DNA of 64,000 nt from Phanerochaete sordida (lineage: Eukaryota; Basidiomycota; Agaricomycetes; Polyporales; Phanerochaetaceae), in assembly GCA_019973155.2 (NCBI GenBank), contig BPQB01000001.1, positions 1,984,001-2,048,000 of the forward strand, in the 5' to 3' direction. Positions 1 through 11,692 of the stretch are shown here, piece after piece. Each line of letters starts with the position of its first letter. Position 1 is the stretch's first letter. Below the pieces are notes generated by a model. The model ran no database searches, was not told the DNA's origin, and saw only the letters and a program-made list of their open reading frames with translations. A program made the translations under genes and the position numbers.

Positions 1-24
1 AAAGCTCACTACTATGCTCTATAG

Positions 25-1247
25 TCGGGCAAGAGCTCGTTCATCAACTCGCTGTCGCGGAAGCAAGTTCTTCCTGTCTACAAATTGAGCAGCTCGAATG
101 ACGGCCCCACGACGACGATCTTCCCGCAAGAGGTGTCCATAGAGGCTGGTGGAAAGAAGATTCGTCTCATCGATACTCCTGGTCTGTCTTGGGCTGCTCT
201 CGACGAGCAGTCAGCCGAGGACGTTGCACACACCCGCGCCAGAGATATTCTTACGCGCAACAAGGGCCGCATAGACCGTCTCAAAGACCCAGAGCCCGTC
301 GGTACGTCAGGTTCTTAGCAGCTGAGATATTCGCTCACATCCTTCCCATCGTAGTCTACGAGATCGCCCAGCGTGCGAGCAGAGACGACGTAATGTTATT
401 CTACAACCTTCCTGCTTTCACGGAGAAGGACTCCAGTGCGCTGCTATCCGCACTTGCACGTGCGAATGGTCTCGTGAAGAAGGTACGTCGTACTCTACGT
501 GCATATGCACAACAAGCTTGACTCAAGGCCGACCCTCAGGGTGGTGTTCTGGACCTCGTTGGTGCAGCGAGGATTCTCCTTCGTGACTGGAGCACCGGTC
601 GCTTCCCTCGCTTTACGCTCCCGGGACCTTCGGACGCGTCGACGTCCGAGAACTCCGAGTTCGCCAGCGTATATGCCACAGACGAGAAGATTCTCTCCGC
701 GCTTCCTACTCGTAAGGAACGCAGGAAGGCCACTGGCGTTGTCAAGTTGGCGCCGTCCCCGCTCGAAGCGCGGAAGATTGCCTTGGAGGTGCCGTGGGTC
801 GGCGAAGATGATAGCGAGGGCAGCGATGCGGATGAGATCGAGGGTGTTGAGGGCGACGAGAGCGAGGATCTCGAGGAAGACGAGGAAGACGAGGAAGACG
901 ATGAGGATGTAGCGAGTGATGAAGAGGAGGAGGAAGTTGAGGAACCGGTGCAACCTGCCGGCAAGCGGAAACGCGCTGTCCAGAGCTCAGCTCTGGCGCG
1001 TCCGGCCAAGAAGGTCGCGTTCGCTCCTGAGCCCAAGAACGCCAAGCAGGCGCGTTCTGCTGCTGGCACGAAGAGCAAGCCTGCAGCGCAGAAGCCGACC
1101 AAGGCCGCCACCCCGGCAAAATCGTCAATTAAGTCGCGACCCGCCGCTGCACCGAAGGTCGCCAACTCTAAAAAAGCGTCTGCCCCGTCATTGGCCGGCA
1201 AGGCTGCCAACGGCGAGGAGGCCTACGACTTCAAGAAGTTCTTCTAG
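25..1247 (+). CDS. NUG1: Nucleolar GTP-binding protein, nucleostemin/NUG1/GRN1 type (5' partial)
   Basis: Exons 25..301, 355..482 and 528..1247; bases 1-24 look like the end of an intron, so the start lies left of the window. 374 residues are visible. The first exon opens in the P-loop (SGKSSFINSL, G1) and continues to IDTPGL (G3). In this circularly permuted GTPase family (YlqF/YawG) the G4 and G5 motifs precede G1, so they are in the missing part. Downstream the conserved block DWSTGRFPRFTLPG is followed by an acidic stretch (about 830-940 in DNA) and a basic Lys/Ala-rich tail ending YDFKKFF, as expected for a nucleolar protein. The family acts in the nucleolus in 60S ribosomal subunit assembly and export. 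Family assignment is firm; the choice between NUG1, GRN1 and GNL3L orthologue is less sure. Confidence 0.85.
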
Positions 1248-2852
1248 ACGCATAGACCCACTTCACACTGCTATTATCTCACGACCACCCTTGCATGTTT
1301 ACTTCGTAATTGTATTTTGCACTGCTACGGCGTTCGCATACATTGTTTTCTGCGTGCATGTCGCTAATGACGGGGAGGATGCACGACAAAGAATCGAATC
1401 ATGCTTGAGAGTGCATGGCTTTTGCCTGGCCCAAATCCTCCCGAAGAGCATCGGCGAGACAAGCTCAGGAGATAGCCAGCGTTGTAGACACGCAGGTCCT
1501 TCGGGGATGTCTCGGTAGGAGATGCTCAGCAGTGTCGTACAGAGTTCTGACTCTCGTGCATGTGCGTACTTTGGTAGCGAACGTGCTTGTTCTTGTAGAT
1601 TTGTGGCACGATAGCAGAACCGAAGAAGTCTCTGGTCCGGCCATGCTTATCCTTAGAGCTCTCGTTGGTCTCTGCTCAACCGAAGCCGTTCCTATGTATT
1701 GGACGGGGCTCAAGACGCTCTTTCTTGGCTTGCGTAAGCGCATCGACCTAATGTTTCTTGACTCAGTGAGGAGACCCTCGGCCTTTTCGCAAGCTCCATG
1801 GACAACACTAAGACCGACCTTTATGCTGGCGGCGTGGCTTTCCAACGTCGACTGTTGCGAATTCCTTGAGTAATAGGAATACATCTGGAAAGGGATATAG
1901 CAACGAGATTGTCATTTAGAAGGACTGACAGAGTTAAGGAAGCTCAACGTTACAGCGCTGGCGAGCGCACAGTGCAGATAACACGGCGGAAAGTACGTGT
2001 CGCGGCTGGAGACAATTGTGTAGCGAGCTGTCTGTTGCTCTCTCGAGTCTTCCACGGCCCTCGGAATGGCAGAGCGGGAGTCAGAGGAAGGGTTCGAATA
2101 GAATCGCTGATCGATTCTGCCCCGTCGAGCATTGAGACGACGTTGGCCTCGCCCTCTACCCCAGGCAGCATAGAAAGACTGAAGTGCTCTACACACCTTC
2201 TATGAAGTCTAAAGCGGGAGCCGCTTGCGTCGTGGGAGAGATAGGCACGTATCGATGAGTTGCGTTTCTCCCGATGTCGGCCATGTTTATAGGGAGCAGT
2301 ACGTTCTATATATGACACCAGCTCTGAGTACAGGCGAGGTCTACTGACACGCACCGCAGAACGCTGGCGAGGACGAAGACGGCAGCCACATCCTCCGCGT
2401 CGGTTCAGGCTGCGCAACGACGGGGCCAGTCAAAGCACACGCCGCTGCGTGGAAGACTCGCCAAGGAAATTCAGCCCTCGTACCACGTCGGCCAACAGGC
2501 TTCAGGACTGCACCATGAGTCAAATGCGAGTAATACGATATCTGCACGACGGCCGGACTGCTTCAGAAAGGAGACGCTCAGCCTTGGGATCATACGTTGT
2601 CTCTCACCACCATCACCAGCCTCTGTCGTCGTCGGCACCTGTTCTGCGCGTGTCCGCCGCTTATCCGACCGGCCTGGCCATCGCACGAAGGGACCTTGTC
2701 AGCGCTGTGTTGGCCGCTTGACGTCAAAGGGCAAGGAGGGGAGGAGGCGCCGGCCGGCGAGGAGGCGTGTTGATTGAATCTGGTTCTCGGGAACGTGGCA
2801 TGCCCATCGCTTGCAACGTCGAAGACGTTGTTATCGTCGGACTGGAGCGTCC
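1248..2852. other. Intergenic region without a recognisable gene
   Basis: About 1.6 kb between the GTPase stop and the next start. Short ORFs occur in all frames, but none shows a family motif, an intron pattern or a long open stretch. It probably holds the 3' UTR of the GTPase gene and the promoter of the next gene. I see no tRNA or repeat that I can support. Confidence 0.5.
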
Positions 2853-5800
2853 ATGGCCAAACCTACTTTCTTCCAGTCAGTCCTGGGAAGGCCCTCGCAG
2901 TCCTATCACTTTCCCTCGGACAAGAACTACCACTCCTCCAAGTCCGAGCTCATGCGTGCCGCAACTGAGGCATCGTCAGCCCCAGAATCTCGCCCGCAAT
3001 CCTATCTGACGGCCCCCGACTCGGAAGCCGGGTATTTCTCGTCGAGCTCGTCGCCGTCGCGGTACAGCGAGGCACGGTCGTCGCCGCGGCCAGTGTCCTC
3101 GCGCCGGTCGTCTCGCCGGTTGTCTTCAGAGACAGACGAGGTGAGGAGACTGAGGTATTCGGTCTACTCAACGCACGCGGTAACTTCTCATGGACGTTTC
3201 ATAGGCGGTTTCATCGAGCTCTCGGCAAACATGCCCGCCGCGTACCAAGTCTCAGGGTACGCTGTTAACCCAGTCGACAGCGTCATCGCACTCCAACGCA
3301 GACGATCGCTCTGATGCGAATTTCACCTCATCCTCCCCTTGCACCCCTCCGACCAGCTTCGCCTCAAATACGACGCCCAAGCAGTCACCCCTCCCATCCC
3401 TCACCAATCAGCCCTCGTATCTCTCGGAGCGCAAGTCCCGCAATTCCGCCCCGGGTCACACGCAGGACGGGGATACAGAGGTCAGCTCGCCGGACGAGGA
3501 CTCCAGCGGGGACGAGGTCTTCTACACGCCGCGATCATCCCTCTACGGCTCGCCACGTACGTCGCGCGCATCCCAAGGCAGTATGCTCATCGACCCCAAG
3601 GCCTTGACCTATGCTCTCCTCCCGCTGCCCTCTGCCCTTTCCAAGTCCAAGTCTTCCATAAGATCGAAGTCTTCGCTTGATGCGCTTACGCCTCATGCCG
3701 TCGACGACGCCGACCTCTCGCCGGTGTCGCGCACACCCTCGGAATCGTCGTTCTCGTCGACCGCGTCCTCGTCTTCGGTAGAGGGGACCGCCGCCTCATC
3801 CGTCACGTCATCGCGCGCCACACCATCAACGGTCCTCACTTCGTTGCACACCTCGGATTTTGGGACGCAGAACACGGATGGTGTGCATGCTATCACCATC
3901 GCCCGTTCGACACATACGCGTTTGCAGACCGTCCCAGCCTCAGCACCGCCTGCGGGGCGTGGCCAGCCTCGCCCCCTAGCACAGACCCGGAGGCGCTCTC
4001 AGATCGAACTCCGTCGTCAGACGTACACAGATGAGGACTGGGCGAAGGAAGTACGATGGCTTGCACCGGCTATCGTTGCCAAGTCAGACTCCCCGCTTCG
4101 GGCACCCCTCAATATCCCGCCTGCCGAGTATACCCTCCCCCCACCGGCAGGCCGCCCACCATCTATGCCAATGAGAGGGCCCGCGCCGATGAAGTCTTAT
4201 CCCCCTCCATCTCCTTCAGCGGAACACCGGAAGCGAGCTTCGCGCAGGTCGCGTGGCAGCCGCTCTAGCCGAGGTCGTATGTCCGCACTGCTGGAGGAGG
4301 ACGAAAGCGAGTATAGTGACGACATCACCCCTGGAGGCAGCAGCGCAGAACCCAGCCGGGCTCCATCCCCGGTGCAAGAGGAGGCCTCCGAACAAAAGGA
4401 GCTTGAGACGCAGACAGCTCCGCACAGCGCGGCCATCTCGCGTTCCCACTCGCGCCGGTCGGGAAAGGAGCGTTCCTCAAGCGATGAGGCTGCGGAGAGT
4501 CCTGATGCACGCGTCCAGGCATACGCGCGCTCTAAGGGCCTCCCTCGCAAGTCCTACTCGAACACTCGTAGACTCTCCCGCTCGATCTCACCATCCGCAA
4601 TCGCCCTCTCTAACAACCTGCCTACGCACGCAATCCCTGCCCCTATGGTCGAATCCAGTCCTCCCCAAGCTCAGGGGTATTCGGGCCTCACGCTGCCTCG
4701 TGCCGCGTATCATGCTGAGCCTAAGTCCGGCATGCATAACGGCAAGGTGGATCTAGTCAAGATGGGTATAGCCCAGACCAGCATGGCGACTGTCGAGGTG
4801 ACGCGGGGTATGGCGCAGCACGCTCCTCTCTCTGGGTCGAAGAAGAAACGGAGAACGTTCTCGTTCTCGCTGTTCCGGAAATCTCAGGACAAGGGCAAAG
4901 CATCGATGACACCTGCGCACCTGCTTGATGAATTGCCCCTACCGGTCACGTTCAATTCTCATTTACCGCCGCCGTCCGTCATCCCGTCTTCTCATATCCT
5001 CGTCCAAGTTTTCGCAGTTGGCCTGGATGGATTAGATTCTCTACTTGTTCAAGAGAAGACAGTCAACGGCGCGAAGGGGACAGGGTTCATTCCTGGCCGT
5101 AGTGTGGTGGGCAAGACGATCGATGTCGGGTGGGACGTCAAGGGAGACGTCTGCAGAAGAGGAGAATGGGTGATTGGTCTCCTCGATGTCAAAACGGTTT
5201 GTCATATTATCATACCGTGCATAACGTCTGCTTAAAGGTGCTTTGCAGTCGGGTGCACTCGCCGAGTTCATTGTGGTAGAGCGGCACAGAGTGCACAGAG
5301 CGCCACAACCACTTTCTCGACCGACTACACTCTTTCCACCGGCTCGCCGATCTCACGTTCGTTCCAAATCTCTACCCAGTCAGCCCAATCGACACCCGTT
5401 CGCCCAGCTTCATCAAGATCTGGTGGCCTCGCCGAGTTTGTCCATCGAGGAACTGGCCCTATTGCCCACTTGCGCGCTTCCTGCCCACCGCGCGGTGCGT
5501 ACCTTTTCGGATGTCATTTCCCCGGCCACGCCGAAACCAGACAAGGGGGATCGTGTCAACAACGTCCGAATCCTGGTGCTGCACGGGCATGATGGGCCTG
5601 GAGCGCTTGCGGTTCAGATGCTTGCGAGAAGAGGGGTGAAGGTCTGGGTTCAAGTGCCGGACTCCGTGGCCCGGGACGACTCGAATGAAGACGATGACGA
5701 TGGCACGGCTGGGCCTGGCCCTTCTACATCGGGGAGACCGCAGGAGTCGCGCTTCGAGCGTCTAGAAGCCCGACTGCGAGCCTGGGGCGCGGAGGCTATA

Positions 5801-6535
5801 TGCGTTGGCGAGCCCCTAGAAGTTTTGAACAGGCTCGCCGAAGATGGACGCTCCTTCGACGGAATCCTCGACACCATCGGCGGCGTCGAGATCTGGGAAG
5901 CGGGGCGCAAGGTCTTGTTGGCAGATCCCGAGCAGGACTCCTCGCTGCAGACCTCTGCGGCTGTACCGTCTTCTCCATCGAACGCGCCTTCTGCATCTCC
6001 GTCCAAGGCGAGTTCGAGCTCCAACAAGCGGGCGTTCACCGTCGCCCAGTTCACGACGCTCGTGGGCGACAACCCTGCCCGCCCCGTGCCTTCCGCGCAA
6101 GACCACCTGCGGTCCGGCTTCCGGTCGCTCAGGCGCACGATGTCCACCGGCAGCAGGAGCAGGAGCAGTAGCCCGACAAAAGCATCAGGAGGCGCGCTAT
6201 CGTCGCCCAGCAAGGACAGCCTCGGCAGTTTCCGTCTCGCGCGGCGGAACACCAGCGGTGCAGCCAAGGCGAAGAAGCGCACTGTCAACTACGTTTGGGT
6301 CAGCATCGCCGCAGACATTGACTTCGAGGGCGAGGACGTCCGGGACGGTCTCGGCGCTGTGGTCCACATGGTAGAGGAAGGCTTCCTCCGACCGTGGGTT
6401 GGTGACGGCCATGACGACAATGGTCCTCGCGTTGTGCCTTTCGATGCATCGCCCGAGGTCTTCAGGCGAGACGGCGACGGACCTGTAGGACCGTTGAGAG
6501 ATGGCGGTACCTGTGTGGTGAGAGTTGTACCATAG
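2853..6535 (+). CDS. Large disordered protein with C-terminal MDR (quinone oxidoreductase-like) domain
   Basis: Exons 2853..3140, 3274..5196 and 5249..6535, all joined in phase 0; 1165 residues. The first ~640 residues are Ser/Pro/Arg-rich and look disordered. From about residue 647 a medium-chain dehydrogenase/reductase fold can be followed: a GroES-like part (VQVFAVGLDGLDSLL, then GFIPGRSVVGKTIDVG), the hinge block LSIEELALLPTCALPAHRAV, and a Rossmann start VLHGHDGPGALAVQMLARRGVKV. The Rossmann part is interrupted by Ser-rich insertions and ends with VRVVP. No zinc-binding Cys/His set of classical alcohol dehydrogenases is visible, so a zinc-free quinone-reductase-like or non-catalytic role is more likely. 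The true function is unknown. The start ATG at 2853 gives MAKPTFF, and the first intron has a good branch site (GTTAAC). Confidence 0.8.
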
Positions 6536-6779
6536 TTAATATTGTGACCTCGGACACTATTACTCCTGGATCCCTTTTGCATTTGTATGTTGTATGTATA
6601 TCTGACACACGACACGCCTTCTTAGACTTTGTCATTTGCTCGCTACGCTGCTGGGTAATCGACTAACCTATGTAACATACACCCACTCCGATAATTCGGC
6701 ATCTGTACCACTACACTTATGGACTCGTCACGACCTCTATAGACATGCAGAATCCGAATACACTCTACCTTATTCAGTC

Positions 6780-8520
6780 CTATTTCTGTCCGTCGGCGGT
6801 GGCTAACCCTGATCGGACCTGCTCTTCATGATGCGCATCGAGGTATCCCAGGATGCTCTCAAACACCGAACGCGCCTTGTACCTGCGCGTCGCGTATCAG
6901 GAAGCGGGCCTGGGGTACCACACAATTAACGCACCTTGCGACGTCCTCGGGCCAGCTTCTAATTGCGCTCGCCAGCCGCCCCGGGACATCGGGCTCCTGG
7001 ACGAGCTCCTCGAGCGGCGTGAGGTACACACGGATCGTGAACACAATCGCACCGGTCCTCGGCAGGCGGCGCAGCGTCTGCCGCTCTACGCGCAGGCGCA
7101 CGCACGACGGGTCCACCGGCGCGCTGCAGTCCGCGAGGTCGTGTGCCGCGGCGTGCGCGCCGTCGACGCCGGGGTACTCGGCGCGGAGGAAGCCCGGCTC
7201 GCCCGCCGCGACGTCCTCGTCGCCCTTCATCGTGCGCGCCCACGCGAGCTCGTCCGGGTCCTCCGCGTCGGCGTGTGCGCGCGGCGCGACGACCTGGAAG
7301 CTGTAGTTGTTCCGCACGACGGGCCGCGCGACGGGCATGCGCCGGAAGAAGCGCGCCATGCTCGGCTGGAGTTTGCGCTCGACTGTGCGATGTGAGTGCG
7401 GTGCGTGCGGAGGCGCGGGGCGGGCTCACACTGGGGCACGGTGCCGCTGAGGTGGATGTCGTCGAGGCTCATGCCGATCTTGTCGCGGAGGCGCCACATC
7501 CCTGCGGGGGGTCAGCTGCGCGCGCGGGGCCCTTGGCGTGGGGGGTGGCGCACCGGGTATCAGGATCGCGCCGCCTTGCAGATAGTATCGTCCGTCCGTG
7601 CCCTCGAGCATGATCGCGAGGTCTTCTTGGACCCTGGCACGTTTTTCAGACATTGCATTGCGAGTGCGCGCCGGGAGACGCACAGGAGAGACGCGACGGT
7701 CAGCGGATCGCCGTCTTCCAAGCTGTAGGTCTTGCCGAGGGGCACGATAGTGATCTCCGCGATCGAGGGTAGGCCCTGCCAGCCAGCAGCGCTGCGGCCT
7801 GGCGCGGCTCGTGTGACGTGGTAGACGTCTGGAAACCGGCGGGAGAGGTACTCGGCCAATTCATGGACGAGCTCGACAGCTGCATCGCTCAGTCGCGATC
7901 GTCACAGGCGAGGGGCAGCACGCACCGGCATCGTGACCGCCCTTGACGAGCCCAGGTCTCTCCGGCAGCACCTGGACGAGCTTCTCGCCGCGGGTCTCAA
8001 TGCGCCGGGCGCGGATGCGATGGAAGTGCGCGAAGTCGCGGTCGAGCTGCCAGCGAACGCTCAACATAAGCAACACCGCCGCGGATCTGGGCCACACCCA
8101 CGCACTTCGATCCACTCGTCCCAGGGCATGCTCCGGATGCCCATCGTGACGCTGCAACACGCACATTGCGCCGTCAGCACCCGCTCCGCGCATCACACCG
8201 CCGACGCACTGGTAGTCGCCCCACTTGAACGGGCGGTACGGCACGGGCTTGACGGCCGCGAGGGCCTCGCGGCACGGCGCGACGGGCGGGTACGCGAACG
8301 GCTCCGGCGCCCACTCTACCGCAGCGCAGTGTCAGCCTCTATTGTGGTGTCGCGGCGGCGGTGCAGGGGGCCGGGACGCACCTCCAGGCGCGCGGGCGCT
8401 GCGCGGCGGCGGCGCGTCCGCGGGTGCCGGCGCGGGCCCGCGCAATGTGCGCAGCGCGCGCACGGCGAGCGCGGCGGCGCAGACGAGGAGCGCGGCGAGG
8501 ATCTGCCAGGTGTCGGGCAT
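6780..8520 (-). CDS. DUF3445 / HRQ-family heme-dependent oxidative N-demethylase-like protein
   Basis: Nine exons on the minus strand: 8520..8382, 8315..8210, 8151..8106, 8046..7926, 7879..7684, 7633..7554, 7501..7430, 7382..6935 and 6882..6780; 436 residues. All phases close, and the spliced protein shows the family blocks: PYRPFKWGDYHVTMGIRSMPW, then WIELDRDF, HDAAVELVHELAEYLSRRFP, VQEDLAIM, MWRLRDKIGM, QPSMARFFRRMP and ETLRRLP-type QTLRRLPRTGAIVFTIR. The family is known for heme-dependent oxidative N-demethylase subunits in bacteria; the substrate of the fungal proteins is not known. The N-terminus has one hydrophobic segment (ILAALLVCAAALAVRAL, residues ~7-23), so the protein is probably membrane anchored. 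An in-frame ATG at 8607 would add 29 residues; I prefer 8520 because it places the hydrophobic segment at the N-terminus. Confidence 0.88.
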
Positions 8521-9740
8521 GGGCGGGTCTGGACAGGATGCGCGGGGGCGCGAGGGGCGCAGGGGTGCCCGCGTGCGGACGGCGAGGATCGCGCCCTGGA
8601 TGTGCACGCAGCGGGGCGTGCGGGCTGCGAAGACGGGAAGGGCACGGCTACTTGAGTGGCGATAGGGCGCACGCGGCGCGCGCGGAGCAGGAGGCCTGGG
8701 TCAGGCCGCGCGCGATGTGCGTGCGATACGTAGCGATACGTAGCGTCTTCCGCGGCGGCGGCCCTGTGTGGCTCTCTTTCCGCTGCTGCTGTGCGCACGC
8801 GGCCGGCTCGCGGGCTCGCTGCCGGGGGGCCGCGCGTTACGAGAGGGCGTGGGCACGCGCGCGCACTCTGCACAAGGCTCGCAGGGGTCAGCGAGTGGCC
8901 CTGGGGAACACTGAAAGCGGTATGGCGTACCTTTTCCGTTAGCGGCATGCTGGTGCCCACGAGGTTAACGTCTGCCTCCGCGGGCAACGTCATGGGGGTG
9001 CACTCGTCAGAGTCCAGAGCAGCCTCCATCGTTTGGCGTGTATCTCGCCGTACAGCAGCCGACCCTTGCAACGTGTAGGGAGAGCTCGACGATGATTCAT
9101 GTTAAGCTACGTCGAGCCGTCGCAGATCCTGTAGCTTGCCCTTCCATCACGGCGAACAGGCGCAGGAAGGTTTGAAACTTCGTTAAATTACACACGACAC
9201 CCACTAAACCGACACTGTGTGACTACATGGATAAATAGGATGATGGCATTGTACAGAACTTAGGCAATGGTAATTGGTATCTAGCTGATGCGTGAGAATG
9301 CGTATGAGTTGGGTGTAACAGAGCGGAGGAAGGCAGCGGAACAGGAAGAACTGATGTCCAGGTAGGATCTGTCTGGGACAAGACTGTATGATGAGGGGAC
9401 CAAGGACGGCGACTTCTCGGGTTGGTCCATATGATGCAATTTAGTGCTCCTGCGTGTGTCGGGTGCAGGAGCGGCCCGATAGGAAGAAGGTTGGCACCTC
9501 GAGCACCGAGTGGGCGAGAGATGCCTTCCGACGTGCGCGGGACACCCGCCGCCCGGGGTCGCGCGCAGTTTTCAAAGCGAAAGCCGAAGAGGTTTAGGCT
9601 CTCGGGGGACGCCTCGCTCCAGCCGAACGCTAGCGGGGGGCGGTGGTGGGGTGATGGGTTCGCGCGAAATGGGTCTCTTCCCTGGTGATGAGGTGCTGAC
9701 GCATGATGGGCTGTACGGCAGCACCAGCACACGGGGAGCC
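8521..9740. other. Intergenic region between two minus-strand genes
   Basis: About 1.2 kb holding the promoter of the DUF3445 gene (8521 upward) and the 3' UTR of the small gene that ends at 9741. Overlapping ORFs exist on both strands because the sequence is GC-rich, but I recognise no protein motif in any of them. Confidence 0.45.
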
Positions 9741-10466
9741 CTACCGCACGAATGCAGTCGACGGGTGCACTTCCGCGGCGCACTGCCTGTGTGCGAACGG
9801 GTGTCCCGCGAGGAAGGGCGACTGCTGCGCAGGCTTGCCGAACTGGGAGAAGAAGGACGGGGCGGGCCCGCTCTGCTGGGCCGCGAGCTGCGCGAGGTAG
9901 AACGGGTCGGTCGTCGCGAAGAGCGACGGCTGGTCGTAGTGCATGGCCGAGAACGGGGACGTGGAGGCGCTGGACTTGCGCGAGTGCGCGTGCGCGTGTC
10001 TGGGGTAGAGCGTTGGCGACGGGGGTGGGGGCATGTGGGATGCGGGGTACGTCGTGGCGTCGGCTGAGGAGGCGTTTGATGGGAAGAGCATATCTTCCAC
10101 CATGAGCTCGTCCTCTTCCATGCCATCTACGTTCTCGTACTGCTCCTCCGCCTCTCGTCTGCTGACGACGCTGTTGCTCCGCCTGCGGTCAAAGTCGGGG
10201 CGTTCCCAGAAGGACGAGGAGGTGGGTGTGCATGCCATGGGTGTGTTCGCGTGCGTGCCTCTGCGGCGGTCGTTGGCCACGGGGACGGCCTGGCTGCTGT
10301 ACAGGGTCTGTGCCAGCTGTGCCTGGAAGTGACGCGGTGAGCGGCTGGGGCAAAGCGCAAGGGCGGACGTGCAGCTCACCTGGAGTGCCTGGAGGTCGAT
10401 GGCCTCCTGGTTGATGTGGTTGGAGGACATGGAGGAGACAAGGTCGTCGACGGAGAAGGAGGACAT
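9741..10466 (-). CDS. Hypothetical protein, acidic and Ser/Pro-rich
   Basis: Two exons, 10466..10380 and 10322..9741, joined in phase 0 across a 57-nt intron with clean GTGAGC and CCAG borders; 222 residues. It starts MSSFSVDDLVSSM. A short acidic motif (EEQYENVDGMEEDELMVED, residues ~90-110) lies between two low-complexity regions rich in Ser, Pro and Gln/Ala. There is no signal peptide or membrane segment and no domain I recognise. The clean intron and codon-wise coherent frame are the main reasons to call it a gene. It may be a lineage-specific nuclear or regulatory protein, but I have no functional evidence. Confidence 0.6.
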   Translation of the reverse strand: MSSFSVDDLVSSMSSNHINQEAIDLQALQVSCTSALALCPSRSPRHFQAQLAQTLYSSQAVPVANDRRRGTHANTPMACTPTSSSFWERPDFDRRRSNSVVSRREAEEQYENVDGMEEDELMVEDMLFPSNASSADATTYPASHMPPPPSPTLYPRHAHAHSRKSSASTSPFSAMHYDQPSLFATTDPFYLAQLAAQQSGPAPSFFSQFGKPAQQSPFLAGHPFAHRQCAAEVHPSTAFVR

Positions 10467-11692
10467 GGCTGGGTGCTGCGGGGTGGTGAAGGCTGGAGAA
10501 AGAAAAAGGCGGGGTAAGGGATTCGGGGAGGACTATAAGGGCGATATATGGGCGGGTCTGTTCCTTGAAGTCGCTCAGTTCGGGCCGGGGGTACGCTTAG
10601 CCGACTGGTGATCGCGCTCCGACTTCCATCCGCACTTTGCCCAAATCGGGGACATTCCCAGCCCCGCCCGACGCGCCCTTCCACCGGCTCCAGTCCTCGC
10701 TTGCTCGACCACTGGCCCCCGCCCGCGCCCTTACGCAACGTCGCCGCCAGCTGCCTCGTCGCCGCGGCTGGCTGGCAGGCTGGCAGTGCCGCCAGCGACG
10801 CGACTACTGCCCCCGGACGCCCATGCTGGCACCGCCCACAACAAGAGCCTGGCTGGCCGCGTATGGAATGGATGCCGTTATGTGCAGCCCCTGGGAGGGG
10901 ATATCACCGACCCATGACAACATGCTGCCAGGCGAGGACACCAGGGTTCCCTCGGCCCTCGTCCCACGTCCACCACACACCGTCCCGGGTCTCGAACGAG
11001 CTGCAAACACATGATCCTCCCACACTCCTCCCCGCACGCTGCGCGGACATGCAAGCGACCTCAATAGAACCCAGCCGCGCGCGCTCCTGGGAATCGCGGA
11101 CGCTGTACCGCCGAGGAATCAGCGTCGGGACCCTTCCAGTGCTCTTGTGGAGAACGCCTCCGGCACAGACTCCATCGGGGCTCCTGCTGCGGGTGAAAGT
11201 GGCCTCGGCCATGACGCGCACGCGCACGGACGCTGGCCGTCTCCAGCGGACGTCGGGGCGGTGTGCAGCGGTCCCGCGCATCTCAGCGGGCGTGCCTGCA
11301 GCCGCCACAGGCGATGTCCTAGTAGCCTGATATCCAGTCTGGCGGCCGCGCTGGCCGGCGACGAAGCGGACGGTGCCGCGGGCGGCAGGGCCTACGCGCG
11401 ATCAGACTCTCGCGATCGGTGCGCTGATCCGGAGGCCACAGACGCAGTCCGATCAATTTTCCGCCCGCGATAGGCCGCCCAGGATCTGCTAACCGTCCCC
11501 GCCCCCCGGCTTGTCCCGCCCTCGCGCGCGCAAAAACGCAAAAAACTCTGCTTCGGCAAATCCTCCGCCGCGGCGCGCGCGCGTGTGCCCCGGGCGCGGG
11601 TAATCCGTCGTGCTTCCGCGCAGAAACGCCTGGCGATGCTCCGGCGCGGGGAGCCCTGCGGCCTGCGATCCCAGCGCGGCGGCACGCAGGGC
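10467..11692. other. Intergenic region, GC-rich
   Basis: About 1.2 kb between the start of the small hypothetical gene and the TTI2 stop, both on the minus strand. It should hold the small gene's promoter (a weak AT-rich stretch with ATATATCG-like sequence lies near 10535-10552) and the 3' UTR of TTI2. No gene or RNA is recognisable. Confidence 0.4.

Noticed and set aside
2060..2110. tRNA-like A box (TGGCAGAGCGG) and B box (GGTTCGAATAG)
   Set aside because: The two boxes are only about 24 bp apart, the B box is degenerate, and no acceptor or anticodon stem can be formed.
5650..6288. 212-codon minus-strand ORF opposite the MDR gene
   Set aside because: Ser/Arg-rich shadow of the MDR reading frame with no domain.
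8316..9071. 251-codon minus-strand ORF upstream of the DUF3445 gene
   Set aside because: Arg/Ala/Pro-rich frame typical of GC-rich DNA; its 3' part is out of frame with the DUF3445 exon it overlaps.
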